DNA of 64,000 nucleotides from Merdimonas faecis (GCF_001754075.1 NZ_MIEH01000010.1:100270-164269), one strand, 5' to 3'; positions 9,893-19,005 are shown, counted from the first letter of the stretch. Translations and numbers: made by a program. Notes: generated from the sequence alone by a model not told the origin.

Positions 9893-10216
9893 ATGGACAG
9901 ATCGCAGATGATGAAAGGGATCCTGGAAGGCTGTATCCTGAAAGTGATCGGAGATAAAGAAACTTATGGATATGAGATCGTAGACCAGATGCAAAAGTAC
10001 GGATTTGAGGAAATGAAAGAGGGGACTTTGTATCCGCTGCTCCTTCGCCTGGAAAAGAAAAAGTATATAGCCGCTGCCTTTAAAGAAAGCCCCATGGGGC
10101 CAAAGAGAAAGTATTATCATTTGACCAAAGAAGGTGAGGCATATGTCAGGGAGTTTGACGATGCGTGGGAACAGTTAAAAAGGTCGGTGGATCAGGTGAT
10201 GAGGAGGGATCAGTGA
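9893..10216 (+). CDS. PadR family transcriptional regulator
   Basis: This is a 107-residue winged-helix repressor. The sequence from GILEGCILKVIGDKETYGYEIV through EGTLYPLLLRLEKKKYI to GPKRKYYHLTKEG is the classic PadR N-terminal fold. Only a short C-terminal dimerisation helix follows, so it belongs to the small PadR subgroup. The ATG at 9893 is preferred to an upstream in-frame TTG at 9860 because GGGAGAAGG lies just before it. Its stop overlaps the next ATG by one base (TGATG), so the two genes are translationally coupled. The dyad over its promoter suggests autoregulation; the inducer is unknown. Confidence 0.92.
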   Translation: MDRSQMMKGILEGCILKVIGDKETYGYEIVDQMQKYGFEEMKEGTLYPLLLRLEKKKYIAAAFKESPMGPKRKYYHLTKEGEAYVREFDDAWEQLKRSVDQVMRRDQ

Positions 10217-10896
10217 TGAAGGATTTTTGGAGAAATGATTATGACAGAATTTGTTGGGAGAATGAGAAGCGCCTGGACGGAGTGTCAGGAAAAAACAGAG
10301 TCGCACTTATTCGGATGTTTTGGTATGTTGCTGCATTTCCCGTGTCATTGTTTCAGTTGGAAGTGGTCAAAAAGGATCTGATAGGGCTGGCATCGGAAGC
10401 GGATATGGAAAAAATAAGCCTGGAAGAAAAACTAGGGGTTCCGGAAGAAGAGTTCTGTAAGGCACTGATCGAGGAAGGGAAGACTTCACGAAGCGTGGAG
10501 AAATTATTGTTAATAGCGAGAGATGCTATTTTAGCGCTGTTCATTTTCTATACCTTTGATTTTGTATTTAACGGGTTTTCGAATCAGACCGGGCTGGAAA
10601 TAGATGTGGTGTTTTTTGCTGTTTTTTGTGAAATTGGAAGAGAAGTATTAAGAGCTGTTGCACGTCGGCGCAGCGGATATCAGGATTCGAAAAAGAAAAG
10701 CAGGATTGTTTTCCTCTGTTATGCTATAATAGTCCTATTCTATGTCGGATGGATAAGTATAGGGATGAAGGGGATTGCATTTTTCCCCGGACATGGCTGG
10801 CTGATCTTCGTCATTTTGCTGGCAGCTGCGGCCGGGATCTGGTTCATCAATTGCCGTTACTGGAACCGCTGTTCCGCCCAGTATGACTGGAAATAA
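10216..10896 (+). CDS. Membrane protein co-expressed with PadR
   Basis: This 226-residue protein starts at the ATG overlapping the PadR stop, with GAGGAGGGA just upstream. An earlier start within padR would give an implausible extension. The first about 95 residues are soluble and helical (LASEADMEKISLEEKLG and following), and four hydrophobic segments follow at about 98-115, 125-145, 160-180 and 190-212. It resembles membrane proteins often paired with PadR regulators (DUF1700/DUF1129-like layout), but I could not assign a family. It may sense membrane state or be the repressor's main target; that is inference from the operon only. Confidence 0.75.
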   Translation: MKDFWRNDYDRICWENEKRLDGVSGKNRVALIRMFWYVAAFPVSLFQLEVVKKDLIGLASEADMEKISLEEKLGVPEEEFCKALIEEGKTSRSVEKLLLIARDAILALFIFYTFDFVFNGFSNQTGLEIDVVFFAVFCEIGREVLRAVARRRSGYQDSKKKSRIVFLCYAIIVLFYVGWISIGMKGIAFFPGHGWLIFVILLAAAAGIWFINCRYWNRCSAQYDWK

Positions 10897-10938
10897 GTTG
10901 GGATATGATCCAGCAGAAATATAAAGGAGACACATCAT

Positions 10939-12777
10939 ATGTTTGACATACAGGAAGAGTTAAAAAAATTGCCCGGCAAGCCCGGCGTCTATATCATGCA
11001 TGATGAGAAGGATGAGATCATCTATGTGGGAAAGGCGATCAGCCTGAAAAACAGGGTGCGGCAGTATTTTCAGAGCAGCCGGAATAAGGGCGTGAAGATT
11101 GAGCAGATGGTGACTCATATCACCAGGTTTGAATATATCGTAACAGATTCCGAGCTGGAGGCGCTGGTGCTGGAGTGTAATCTGATCAAAGAGCACCGTC
11201 CAAAATATAATACCATGCTGATGGATGACAAGACCTATCCGTTTATAAAGGTGACGGTGGACGAGCCGTTTCCGCGGGTGATGATGGTCCGCAGGATGGC
11301 AAAGGATAAGGCGAAGTATTTCGGCCCCTACACCAGTGCAGGGGCAGTGAAGGATACCATCGAGCTGATCCGGAAGCTGTACCAGATCCGCAGCTGCAAC
11401 CGCAGGCTGCCCCGTGATATCGGGAAGGAACGTCCCTGCCTGAATTATCACATCCACCAGTGCAAGGCGCCCTGTCAGGGATATATTTCTGCGGAAGAGT
11501 ACCAGAAATCAGTCCAGTCGGTTCTGCGGTTCCTGAATGGGAACTATGATGAGATCCTGGACAGACTGAAAAAGAGCATGGAAGAGGCCTCGGAGGCTCT
11601 GGAGTTCGAAAAAGCCATCGAATACCGGGAACTGATTGCCAGTGTCCAGAAAATCGCGCAGAAGCAGAAGATCACAGATACGGCGGGAGACGACAGGGAT
11701 ATCCTGGCCATGGCGGTAGAAGGAGAGGACGCAGTGGTACAGGTCTTCTTTATCCGGGGCGGTCGGCTGATCGGAAGAGATCATTTCTATCTGAAGATTG
11801 CCAAGGAAGAAACGACTAAAGAGACACTGTCCAGCTTTATCAAGCAGTTTTATGCCGGAACCCCATATATTCCTTCTGAGCTGATGCTGCCGGAAGAGAT
11901 CGATGACCTGGAGCTGATCGAAGAATGGCTGACGAAAAAGAGGGGGCATAAGGTTCATCTAAAGGTGCCGAAAAAGGGAACGAAGGAAAAACTGGTGGAG
12001 CTGGCTGCCAAGAATGCAAAGATGGTCTTAAGTACGGACAAGGAGCGGTTAAAACGGGAAGAAGGCCGGACCATCGGCGCGGTAAAGGAGCTGGAAAAGC
12101 TGCTGGGAATCCAGGGGATCGTGCGCATGGAGGCCTACGATATTTCCAATACCAGCGGATTTGCTTCGGTAGGATCCATGGTCGTTTATGAGAAAGGAAA
12201 ACCCAAACGGAACGATTACCGGAAGTTTAAGATCAAAGGCGTACAGGGAGCGGATGACTATGCCAGCATGGAAGAGGTGCTGACCAGACGGTTTACCCAT
12301 GGGCTGAAGGAGCAGGAAGAAGGGAAAGAACTGGGAGGCTTCACCGCGTTTCCGGATCTGATCCTGATGGACGGCGGAAGAGGGCAGGTCAATATCGCAC
12401 TTCAGGTTTTGGAAAATCTGGGGCTTCAGATTCCGGTCTGCGGTATGGTAAAGGATGATAACCATAGAACAAGAGGGCTGTATTATCAGAATGTGGAACT
12501 TCCCATCGACCGGAACTCTGAGTGCTTTAAGCTGATCACCAGGATCCAGGACGAGGCGCACCGGTTTGCCATCACCTTTCACCGCAAACTCAGGAGTCAG
12601 AGCCAGGTACATTCAATTCTGGATGACATCCCCGGAGTGGGACCAGCCAGAAGAAAGGATCTGATGCGCCATTTTGAAAACATTGAAGCTGTCAGAAATG
12701 CAACGGTAGAAGAACTGAAGAAACTGCCTTCCATGAATGAAAAAGCGGCACAGGATGTGTATAAATTTTTTCATTGA
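10939..12777 (+). CDS. uvrC: Excinuclease ABC subunit C
   Basis: UvrC makes the 3' and 5' incisions in nucleotide-excision repair after UvrA/UvrB find damage. The 612-residue protein has the GIY-YIG nuclease at its N terminus (KPGVYIM, then IIYVGKA, about 13-95). A UVR/UvrB-contact motif lies near 200-235 ([17 protein letters not shown]). The RNase H-like nuclease spans about 370-530 ([23 protein letters not shown]), and a helix-hairpin-helix region ([18 protein letters not shown]) ends the protein. All domains look complete. AAGGAGA precedes the ATG. The uvrB gene in this same window is interrupted, which makes the intact uvrC notable. Confidence 0.98.
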   Translation: MFDIQEELKKLPGKPGVYIMHDEKDEIIYVGKAISLKNRVRQYFQSSRNKGVKIEQMVTHITRFEYIVTDSELEALVLECNLIKEHRPKYNTMLMDDKTYPFIKVTVDEPFPRVMMVRRMAKDKAKYFGPYTSAGAVKDTIELIRKLYQIRSCNRRLPRDIGKERPCLNYHIHQCKAPCQGYISAEEYQKSVQSVLRFLNGNYDEILDRLKKSMEEASEALEFEKAIEYRELIASVQKIAQKQKITDTAGDDRDILAMAVEGEDAVVQVFFIRGGRLIGRDHFYLKIAKEETTKETLSSFIKQFYAGTPYIPSELMLPEEIDDLELIEEWLTKKRGHKVHLKVPKKGTKEKLVELAAKNAKMVLSTDKERLKREEGRTIGAVKELEKLLGIQGIVRMEAYDISNTSGFASVGSMVVYEKGKPKRNDYRKFKIKGVQGADDYASMEEVLTRRFTHGLKEQEEGKELGGFTAFPDLILMDGGRGQVNIALQVLENLGLQIPVCGMVKDDNHRTRGLYYQNVELPIDRNSECFKLITRIQDEAHRFAITFHRKLRSQSQVHSILDDIPGVGPARRKDLMRHFENIEAVRNATVEELKKLPSMNEKAAQDVYKFFH

Positions 12778-12801
12778 TGTGGTATAATGATCGCACAAGG
12801 T
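12777..12801 (+). repeat. Direct repeat copy 1 (uvrC-hprK gap)
   Basis: The 25-bp unit starting ATGTGGTATAATGATCGCAC recurs at 12905-12929 with one mismatch. It contains an extended -10 sequence (TGGTATAAT). Bases 12789-12807 also form the hairpin GATCGCAC-AAG-GTGCGATC. Confidence 0.8.
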
Positions 12802-12837
12802 GCGATCCGGTCCGGTCGGCCCGCCCTGCTTTGCAGG
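12789..12837 (+). other. Two hairpins in the hprK leader
   Basis: A perfect 8-bp stem with a 3-nt loop (12789-12807) is followed by CCTGC-TTT-GCAGG (12825-12837). Neither has a T-run, so these are not ordinary terminators. They may structure an RNA leader; the role is unknown. Confidence 0.5.
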
Positions 12838-12904
12838 AATTATACCGGCAGGCCACAGCTTGGGAAGTAAATGTCTGCATACGCAGCCGCTTCCTTCCCT
12901 GCGC

Positions 12905-12929
12905 ATGTGGTATCATGATCGCACAAGGT
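12905..12929 (+). repeat. Direct repeat copy 2 (uvrC-hprK gap)
   Basis: This is the second copy of the 25-bp unit, with TATCAT in place of TATAAT. It directly precedes the AAGGAG ribosome site of hprK. Confidence 0.8.
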
Positions 12930-12951
12930 TTTGGGAGGGAAGGAGAAAACT

Positions 12952-13878
12952 ATGGCAAAGACAGTGGAACTGAAAAGAATTGTTGAGAAAATGAATCTGA
13001 AGAATCTGACGCCAGACGTGGAATTGAATGACAAAGAAGTCGAGGTGCCGGATATTAACCGGCCGGCGCTGCAGCTTTCCGGATATTTTGAGCATTTTGA
13101 TTCCGAACGCGTCCAGATCATCGGGTATGTAGAATATACATTTTTGGAAAAGCTGGATATGGAAAAGAAAAAGGAAGTCTACAAGACGCTGTTGTCTTAT
13201 AAGATTCCCTGTATCATATTCTGCCGTAATCTTCCGCCGGAGCAGATGCTGCTTGATATGGCTGTGGAGGCGGATGTGCCGATCTTTATTACAGAGAAGA
13301 AGACTTCCGCATTTACGGCAGAGATCATTCGCTGGATGAATGTACAGCTTGCTCCGTGTATTTCTATTCATGGAGTGCTGGTGGATGTATATGGCGTTGG
13401 AGTTCTGATCATGGGAGAAAGCGGCATCGGAAAAAGCGAGGCGGCTCTGGAGCTGGTCAAACGTGGCCACCGTCTGGTCAGCGATGACGTGGTAGAGATT
13501 AAAAAGGTCAGTGATGAGACCCTGGTAGGCTCGGCACCGGATATCACCCGGCATTTTATTGAGCTCCGGGGAATCGGGATTGTGGATGTAAAAACTTTGT
13601 TTGGTGTGCTTAGCGTACGTGAAACCCAGAATATTGATCTGGTCATTACTCTGGAGGAGTGGAATAAGGAAAAAGAATATGACAGACTTGGTCTGGAAGA
13701 ACAGTATACAGAATTTCTGGGCAATAAAGTAGTATGTCATCAGCTGCCGATCCGGCCAGGAAGAAATCTGGCGGTGATCGTAGAGACGGCCGCAATCAAT
13801 TACCGGCAGAAGAAGATGGGATATAATGCGGCACAGGAACTGTACAAACGTGTACAGCAGAATCTGGCAAGAAAATAG
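12952..13878 (+). CDS. hprK: HPr kinase/phosphorylase
   Basis: HprK phosphorylates and dephosphorylates Ser46 of HPr and thereby controls carbon catabolite repression in Firmicutes. The 308-residue length is typical. The N-terminal domain spans about 1-130. The catalytic domain has SIHGVLVDVYG with the conserved His140, Walker A GESGIGKS (155-162), and the HprK signature RHFIELRGIGIVDVKTLFG. The ATG at 12952 lies a few bases after AAGGAG; an in-frame ATG at 12931 lacks spacing to a ribosome site. It is followed closely by a ROK glucokinase, which fits a sugar-metabolism unit. Its leader carries the repeats and hairpins listed separately. Confidence 0.97.
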   Translation: MAKTVELKRIVEKMNLKNLTPDVELNDKEVEVPDINRPALQLSGYFEHFDSERVQIIGYVEYTFLEKLDMEKKKEVYKTLLSYKIPCIIFCRNLPPEQMLLDMAVEADVPIFITEKKTSAFTAEIIRWMNVQLAPCISIHGVLVDVYGVGVLIMGESGIGKSEAALELVKRGHRLVSDDVVEIKKVSDETLVGSAPDITRHFIELRGIGIVDVKTLFGVLSVRETQNIDLVITLEEWNKEKEYDRLGLEEQYTEFLGNKVVCHQLPIRPGRNLAVIVETAAINYRQKKMGYNAAQELYKRVQQNLARK

Positions 13879-13894
13879 GAAAGGATTAAGTAAG

Positions 13895-14824
13895 ATGGAA
13901 TATTGTTTTGGTGTAGATATTGGAGGAACCACGGTAAAGATAGGGCTGTTTTCCACGGATGGAACCCTTCTGGATAAATGGGAGATTCCCACTCGGACAG
14001 AGAATCAGGGAGAGAGGATCCTCCCCGATGTGGCACAGGCTCTGCAGAATAAGATGACGGAAAGAAAAATCGGCTCATATGAGATGCGGGGGATCGGGAT
14101 CGGTATTCCGGCGCCGGTAATGGAAAACGGCATTGTCCAGAAAACGGCGAATCTTGGATGGGGCTACAAAGAGGTCTGCCGGGAGATGGAAGAGCTGACC
14201 GGGCTTAAGGCGGCAGCAGGAAATGATGCCAATGTGGCGGCGCTTGGCGAGATGTGGCTGGGAGCCGGGAAAGGCCAGAAAAATGTAGTCATGGTTACAC
14301 TGGGAACAGGTGTAGGCGGCGGGATCATCATTGATGGACGGCCATTGTCCGGGGCGCATGGAGCCGGAGGAGAGATCGGCCATCTCTGTATGAACTATGA
14401 AGAAACAGAAAAATGCGGTTGTGGAAAGACGGGATGTCTGGAGCAATATGCATCTGCTACGGGGATTACCAGACTGGCCGGGAAACGGCTTGAGAAGGAC
14501 GAAAAGCCTTCCTTACTGCGTGGTAAGGAACTCAGTGCCAAAGCAGTATTCGATGCACTGAAGGAAGGGGATCAGGTAGCAGAGGAGATTATAGAAGAAT
14601 TTGGAAGTTATCTGGGACATGCACTGGCAAATATTGCAGTAATTGCAGATCCGGCAGTTATCGTGATTGGCGGAGGGGTATCAAAAGCAGGCGAAATCCT
14701 GATTAAATATGTGGAAAAATATTTTCATGAAAAAGCTTTTTTTGCGAATCAGGAAACAGAATTTGTACTGGCAAAGCTGGGAAATGATGCCGGGATCTGT
14801 GGAGCCGCAAAGCTGATCCTGTAG
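13895..14824 (+). CDS. ROK family glucokinase
   Basis: This 309-residue sugar kinase has the phosphate-binding start DIGGTTVKIG (residues 8-17) and the glucokinase-type active-site Asp in GNDANVAALGE. The ROK zinc motif CGCGKTGCLEQYAS and a C-terminal adenosine-site glycine run VIGGGVSKAG are also present. In Firmicutes such proteins usually phosphorylate glucose to glucose-6-phosphate with ATP (GlcK type). It lacks an N-terminal helix-turn-helix, so it is an enzyme rather than a ROK repressor. It lies 16 bp after hprK with AGGAAAGGA before the ATG, suggesting one transcript. Substrate is inferred from the family. Confidence 0.93.
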   Translation: MEYCFGVDIGGTTVKIGLFSTDGTLLDKWEIPTRTENQGERILPDVAQALQNKMTERKIGSYEMRGIGIGIPAPVMENGIVQKTANLGWGYKEVCREMEELTGLKAAAGNDANVAALGEMWLGAGKGQKNVVMVTLGTGVGGGIIIDGRPLSGAHGAGGEIGHLCMNYEETEKCGCGKTGCLEQYASATGITRLAGKRLEKDEKPSLLRGKELSAKAVFDALKEGDQVAEEIIEEFGSYLGHALANIAVIADPAVIVIGGGVSKAGEILIKYVEKYFHEKAFFANQETEFVLAKLGNDAGICGAAKLIL

Positions 14825-14850
14825 AATCTTTCTTATAGAACAAAGTAAAA

Positions 14851-14891
14851 AACAACTCTGCATCTGACAGGATGCAGAGTTGTTTTTTTGC
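14851..14891. terminator. Bidirectional terminator, glucokinase / PBP genes
   Basis: A perfect 14-bp stem AACAACTCTGCATC (14851-14864) pairs with GATGCAGAGTTGTT (14871-14884). A T-run lies on the plus side and an A-run precedes it for the minus side. It lies between convergent genes. Confidence 0.92.
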
Positions 14892-14914
14892 TTTTTATCC
14901 ATTTGCGAAATGAT

Positions 14915-17566
14915 CTAACCGGTACCGCCAGCTTCACCGCCGCCGGTTTCACCACCGCCACCGGTCTCACCACCGCCGCCGGTCTCGCCACCGCCGCCGG
15001 TCTCACCACCGCCGCCGGTTTCACCACCGCCGCCGGTCTCGCCACCGCCGCCGGTATTGCCGCCGCCACCGGTATTGCCGCCGCCGGTGTTACCGCCGCC
15101 AGTATTGCCGGTGTCGCCGGTATTGCCGGTATTACCGGTGTTGCCGGTATTGCCGGTATTTGCATCTGTAGAACCGTCATCGGTAGTTGTTCCACTGTCT
15201 GTTTCAGTGTCGGTTCCAGAGCTCAGTCCGCCATGATTGCCGTCACATCGTTTGGTGGTCACATCTACGCCGATCAGTTCGGTCGTAGTCGGGCATCCAG
15301 ATCCTGGAAGGAGTCCCGTCACGCTGCAGACGGACTGCTGCTGCACTGTAGACGGCATTGTAAAGTCTTTTGTCTGAAGACCGCTGTGCACACGACTCAT
15401 GATGCTCTGCCAGAGACGGAAACGGAAATTTGTATCGTAGCTACATTCTTTGTTATCGTCATATCCGCCCCATACTGCGCAGGTATAATATGGAGTGTAT
15501 CCGCAGAACCAGAGGTCCTTGTTATCGGAGGTAGTACCTGTTTTGCCTGCAACCGGCATGTTGCTGATCCGGCATGCTGTACCGGTACCGCTGTTTACAA
15601 CATCCTCCATAGCGCTGGTCAGGACTGCAGCTGTACTTTCTTTGAGAACGGTGCGGCTTTCGCCGGTGCCGTCCAGCAGTACATTTCCGTCGTGATCCAG
15701 AACCTTGGAATACAGCATAGGCTCGTTGTAAACACCGCCGTTTGCGATAGTAGCATAGGCGGCGCAGAGTTCATAGTTGTAGACACCATCCGTCAGACCG
15801 CCAAGAGCAAGTGTCTGAGTCAGGTCGGTGAATACGGCGCCGTTCCGTTCCTCTCTGTCTACCAGAGTGCTGATGCCGAAGTTTTCACAGTAATCATATC
15901 CCAGCTGCTGGCCGATCTGATCGCTCAGCTTAACGGCGCAGACGTTGACAGACCATGTGATAGCATCCCGGACTGTACGGTTACCGCTGTATCGGTTGTT
16001 CGCGTTCCTTAAGACCTGTCCGCTGCTCAGAGTGTAAGGCTCGTCCTTGATGATGGTAGCCAGAGATGCTGCGCCGGTATCAATGGCCGGAGCATAGGAT
16101 GCAAGGATCTTAAAGGTAGATCCCGGCTGTCTCGTAGAACCGGTATAAGCGCGGTTCAGACTGAGGCTGGTGTTTTTGGCGCCGCGGCCGCCTACCATGG
16201 CCTTAATCTGTCCATTTGCCTGATCCATAATGGTGACAGACGCCTGAGGCTGAGGAGTGATGTTGACGACCTCGTTGTAGGTGTCTCCTTCCTGTGCAAT
16301 GGTGGACTTCCATTCTTCTATCATCGCACGGGCCTCTTCCTCGCTGGAGTAGAGGAGTCCCTGGTCATCACCGTAGGTGTTCTGTACATATTGTTTAATG
16401 TGGCCGGAGGAATAGTTTTCCACAGTACCGTCAGCGCGCGTGACTGTCAGTGCATAATCCAGACCATATTCTTTTAGACCGGGGTAGTTAGCATCATTAT
16501 TCATCTCTTCATCACAGATCTGCTGCATCGCAAGATTTTGTGTGGAATAGATGCTTAAGCCGCCGCTGTAAACAGCATTATATGCCTGAGTTTCTGTATA
16601 CCCGAGCTGTGTCTGCAGATTTTCCATAACCTGCTCGATCAATGCATCTACAAAATAGCTGTAAGAAGTATCCGCAGCCATAGTAGTGTTGACTGTCTGG
16701 ATCCTGGAGTAGACATCGTCTGCCATTGCTTCATCATAGGCAGCCTGGTCGATATATCCCTGATCCAGCATATTGCCAAGGACTTTCTCCCGGCGTTTTG
16801 CATTCTCTTCCGGATTCGTTACCGGATCATACAGGGTAGGGTTCTGAGTGATCCCCGCAATAACCGCACATTCAGATAAAGTCAGTTCCGAAACATCCTT
16901 TCCGAAGTATCTCTCGGAAGCAGACTGTACGCCCAGAGTGCTCTGGCCCAGGTTGATCGTGTTCAGATATGCTTCCAGGATTTCGTCCTTGCTCATCTGT
17001 TTTTCAATCTGAAGAGCCAGGTACTGTTCCTGAAGCTTTCGTTCCAGCCGTTCATAGAAGGTATCCTCGTTTACAAATTCCGGGAACACGTTGTTTTTGA
17101 TCAGCTGCTGTGTCAGCGTACTGGCGCCTTCGGAGAAGTTTCCGGAAGTAAGGCCGACAACAGCCGCACGGGCGATTCCCTGAAGGTCGATACCGTTGTG
17201 GTCATAAAAACGCTCATCCTCGATCGCAACGAAAGCATGCTGCAGGTCTTTGGGGATTTCGTCGATCGTTTTATAAACGCGGTTCGAGCCGGAAGTGACA
17301 AGTTCCTGGATCTGTGTCGTACCGTCATCTGCATAGACGGATGTGGCATAGCCCTGTGGCTTTACGCTTTCCGGAGTGACTTCCGGAGCGTTATCTATGA
17401 TCCGTTTGGCAAAAACGCCGGCACCGACCACGCCCGCGACAGCGATTACGACCAGGCAGAGCAAAAACGCTTTGAACAGGCGGACGCCGACACGTTTGCC
17501 CTGCATGGTGGATTTGGACGTTATCTTCTTCTGTTTTTGAGAAGCTTTTTTCCTGCCATAATTCAT
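14915..17566 (-). CDS. Class A penicillin-binding protein (PBP1a type) with Gly-rich tail
   Basis: This is a bifunctional peptidoglycan synthase of 883 residues. A cytoplasmic Lys/Arg-rich start is followed by a membrane anchor (about 30-53). The GT51 glycosyltransferase has AFVAIEDERFYDHNGID, the lipid II polymerising catalytic Glu region, and GASTLTQQLIKN. The transpeptidase has the acylated Ser in GSTFKI, the SVN motif (WSVNVCAVK) and KTGTT. After the catalytic domain, a Thr/Asp-rich linker leads into about 78 residues of Gly-Asn-Thr and Gly-Glu-Thr repeats ending the protein. An unrelated long plus-strand reading frame across this tail is only a shadow. The GGAGG ribosome site lies 5 bases upstream of the ATG. 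Confidence 0.96.
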   Translation of the reverse strand: MNYGRKKASQKQKKITSKSTMQGKRVGVRLFKAFLLCLVVIAVAGVVGAGVFAKRIIDNAPEVTPESVKPQGYATSVYADDGTTQIQELVTSGSNRVYKTIDEIPKDLQHAFVAIEDERFYDHNGIDLQGIARAAVVGLTSGNFSEGASTLTQQLIKNNVFPEFVNEDTFYERLERKLQEQYLALQIEKQMSKDEILEAYLNTINLGQSTLGVQSASERYFGKDVSELTLSECAVIAGITQNPTLYDPVTNPEENAKRREKVLGNMLDQGYIDQAAYDEAMADDVYSRIQTVNTTMAADTSYSYFVDALIEQVMENLQTQLGYTETQAYNAVYSGGLSIYSTQNLAMQQICDEEMNNDANYPGLKEYGLDYALTVTRADGTVENYSSGHIKQYVQNTYGDDQGLLYSSEEEARAMIEEWKSTIAQEGDTYNEVVNITPQPQASVTIMDQANGQIKAMVGGRGAKNTSLSLNRAYTGSTRQPGSTFKILASYAPAIDTGAASLATIIKDEPYTLSSGQVLRNANNRYSGNRTVRDAITWSVNVCAVKLSDQIGQQLGYDYCENFGISTLVDREERNGAVFTDLTQTLALGGLTDGVYNYELCAAYATIANGGVYNEPMLYSKVLDHDGNVLLDGTGESRTVLKESTAAVLTSAMEDVVNSGTGTACRISNMPVAGKTGTTSDNKDLWFCGYTPYYTCAVWGGYDDNKECSYDTNFRFRLWQSIMSRVHSGLQTKDFTMPSTVQQQSVCSVTGLLPGSGCPTTTELIGVDVTTKRCDGNHGGLSSGTDTETDSGTTTDDGSTDANTGNTGNTGNTGNTGDTGNTGGGNTGGGNTGGGGNTGGGGETGGGGETGGGGETGGGGETGGGGETGGGGETGGGEAGGTG
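14918..15151 (-). repeat. Tandem repeats encoding the PBP Gly-rich tail
   Basis: Six near-identical 18-bp units encode GGGGET. They are preceded by shorter 9-15 bp units encoding NTG, NTGGG and NTGGGG. The repeat is in frame, so unit gain or loss would change tail length without destroying the gene. Confidence 0.88.
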
Positions 17567-17593
17567 GAATTCTGACCTCCTTCATACCCAGAC

Positions 17594-17621
17594 ATTATAG
17601 CAAAGAAACGGCGGATTATAA
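17594..17621 (-). promoter_or_regulatory. Candidate promoter of the PBP gene
   Basis: On the minus strand TTATAA (17616-17621) and TATAAT (17594-17599) are 16 bp apart, upstream of the GGAGG site. The -35 match is weak (4 of 6). Confidence 0.45.
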
Positions 17622-17728
17622 AGAAAAAAATAAAAAGTTCATATTTAGGTAGGAAAATCTTAAGAATTTCGTTATAGTTATAAGTGGAAGAAAACCGAGC
17701 ATCAGAAAAAAGACAGGAGATAATGACC

Positions 17729-18388
17729 ATGGACAGAGAAGATCGTACCGTTTATGAAGGCGGGCAGGGAGAGATCATCGAAAAAAAATCCCGGTTTATC
17801 GCCACGGTAAAGCCGGTAAAAACAGAAGAGGAAGCTCTGGAGTTTATCGAGTCGCTGAAGAAAAAGTACTGGGATGCGACTCACAACTGTTTTGCATATA
17901 TTATAAGCGGAGGAACACCTTTAAAGCGCTGCAGTGATGACGGGGAGCCGTCGGGCACGGCGGGCCGGCCCATGCTGGATGTGCTGGAGGGAGAAAGCTT
18001 ATCTGATGTGGCTGTGGTGGTGACCAGATATTTCGGCGGAACTCTTCTTGGGACAGGAGGACTGGTGCGGGCTTACTCGGGGGCGGTACGGGCAGGGCTT
18101 GACGCATCTGTACTGATTACCAGGCTTCGGGGCATACACCTCCTGATCGGCACAGACTATACCGGCCTTGGGAAGATCCAGTATCTGCTGGGGCAGAGGG
18201 GGATCAAGACGTTGGAGTCCCGATATACCGATGCGGTAGAGTTAAGCGTCCTGGTCCCGGACGAAGAGATAGAGGTACTGAAGCAGGAAATCACGGAAGC
18301 TACCAGCGGCGCGGCAAAACTGGAGGAGAAAGAGAAATGTGTTTTTGCGATGATTGACGGGGAGCCGGTGATTCTGGAGGGGAAGTAA
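17729..18388 (+). CDS. YigZ/IMPACT family protein
   Basis: This 219-residue protein of the IMPACT (UPF0029) family has an N-terminal domain with EIIEKKSRFIA, THNCFAYI, SDDGEPSGTAGRPMLDVL and VTRYFGGTLLGTGGLVRAY, which are the family hallmark blocks. A C-terminal ferredoxin-like DUF1949 domain begins at about residue 140. The family is linked to translation control or proline dipeptide handling, but the bacterial role is not settled. Of two nearby ATGs, 17729 is best spaced (9 nt) from AGGAG at 17715; the ATG at 17723 is too close. It is divergent from the PBP gene and convergent with hpf. Confidence 0.92.
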   Translation: MDREDRTVYEGGQGEIIEKKSRFIATVKPVKTEEEALEFIESLKKKYWDATHNCFAYIISGGTPLKRCSDDGEPSGTAGRPMLDVLEGESLSDVAVVVTRYFGGTLLGTGGLVRAYSGAVRAGLDASVLITRLRGIHLLIGTDYTGLGKIQYLLGQRGIKTLESRYTDAVELSVLVPDEEIEVLKQEITEATSGAAKLEEKEKCVFAMIDGEPVILEGK

Positions 18389-18396
18389 AAACTGAG

Positions 18397-18426
18397 TAAA
18401 AAAAACGAGGCGGGAATCCCGCCTCG
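18397..18426 (-). terminator. Terminator of hpf (minus strand), shared 3' region
   Basis: The stem CGAGGCGGG (18406-18414) pairs with CCCGCCTCG (18418-18426). On the minus strand it is followed by nine T residues, a strong terminator for hpf. The plus side has only a weak T-rich tail. Confidence 0.85.
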
Positions 18427-18471
18427 CTTGTGTTTCTTCATTCTTTATTCGAATCAGCTTTTTGATTTGAT

Positions 18472-19005
18472 CTAGCACTCTGGTTCGATCAGACCAAATG
18501 TACCGTTCTTCCTGCGGTACACGACATTGACTTCGTCGGTTTCCGCATTGCGGAATACGAAGAAATCGTGTCCAAGGAGTTCCATTTGTACGCAGGCATC
18601 TTCCGGATACATAGGCTTGAAGCCAAATTTTTTCGTACGGACGATCTTGATTTCTCCATCGTCCTCAGACGGCTCCTCTTTATCGAAAAATTCCTGTTTG
18701 AAGTTTCCGCCTTCCTGATGTTTTGCGATCAGTTTAGTCTTATATTTCCTCAGCTGACGCTCGATGATCTCTTCTACAAGATCGATGGATACATACATAT
18801 CGTTACATTCTTCCTCGGAGCGGATGATTCCGCCCTTCACAGGGATTGTAACTTCAATTTTCTGGCGTTCTCTTTGAACACTCAGGGTTACGTGAACTTC
18901 CGTATCAGGAGTAAAATACCTTTCCAGCTTTCCAAGCTTGTTTTCTACGGCTTCCTTTAAACCTGCCGTTACGTCGATGTTTTTTCCAATAATGATAAAC
19001 TTCAT
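18472..19005 (-). CDS. hpf: Ribosome hibernation-promoting factor, long form
   Basis: Long HPF dimerises 70S ribosomes into inactive 100S particles in stationary phase. The 177-residue protein has the N-terminal S30Ae domain (MKFIIIGKNIDVTAGLKEAVENK, about 1-100). A linker leads to a C-terminal dimerisation domain (VRTKKFGFKPMYPEDACVQMELLGHDFFVF and following). The ATG at 19005 has AAAGGAGTGG upstream; an earlier in-frame start would add 35 residues not seen in the family. A weak promoter candidate (TATACA, 17 bp, TATACT) lies about 80 bp upstream on the minus strand. Confidence 0.96.
   Translation of the reverse strand: MKFIIIGKNIDVTAGLKEAVENKLGKLERYFTPDTEVHVTLSVQRERQKIEVTIPVKGGIIRSEEECNDMYVSIDLVEEIIERQLRKYKTKLIAKHQEGGNFKQEFFDKEEPSEDDGEIKIVRTKKFGFKPMYPEDACVQMELLGHDFFVFRNAETDEVNVVYRRKNGTFGLIEPEC

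Noticed and set aside
14888..16012. A 374-codon plus-strand open frame opposite the PBP gene
   Set aside because: It is the complement of the Gly-rich repeats and transpeptidase coding sequence, with alanine/threonine repeats and no ribosome site. The minus-strand PBP has full family motifs.
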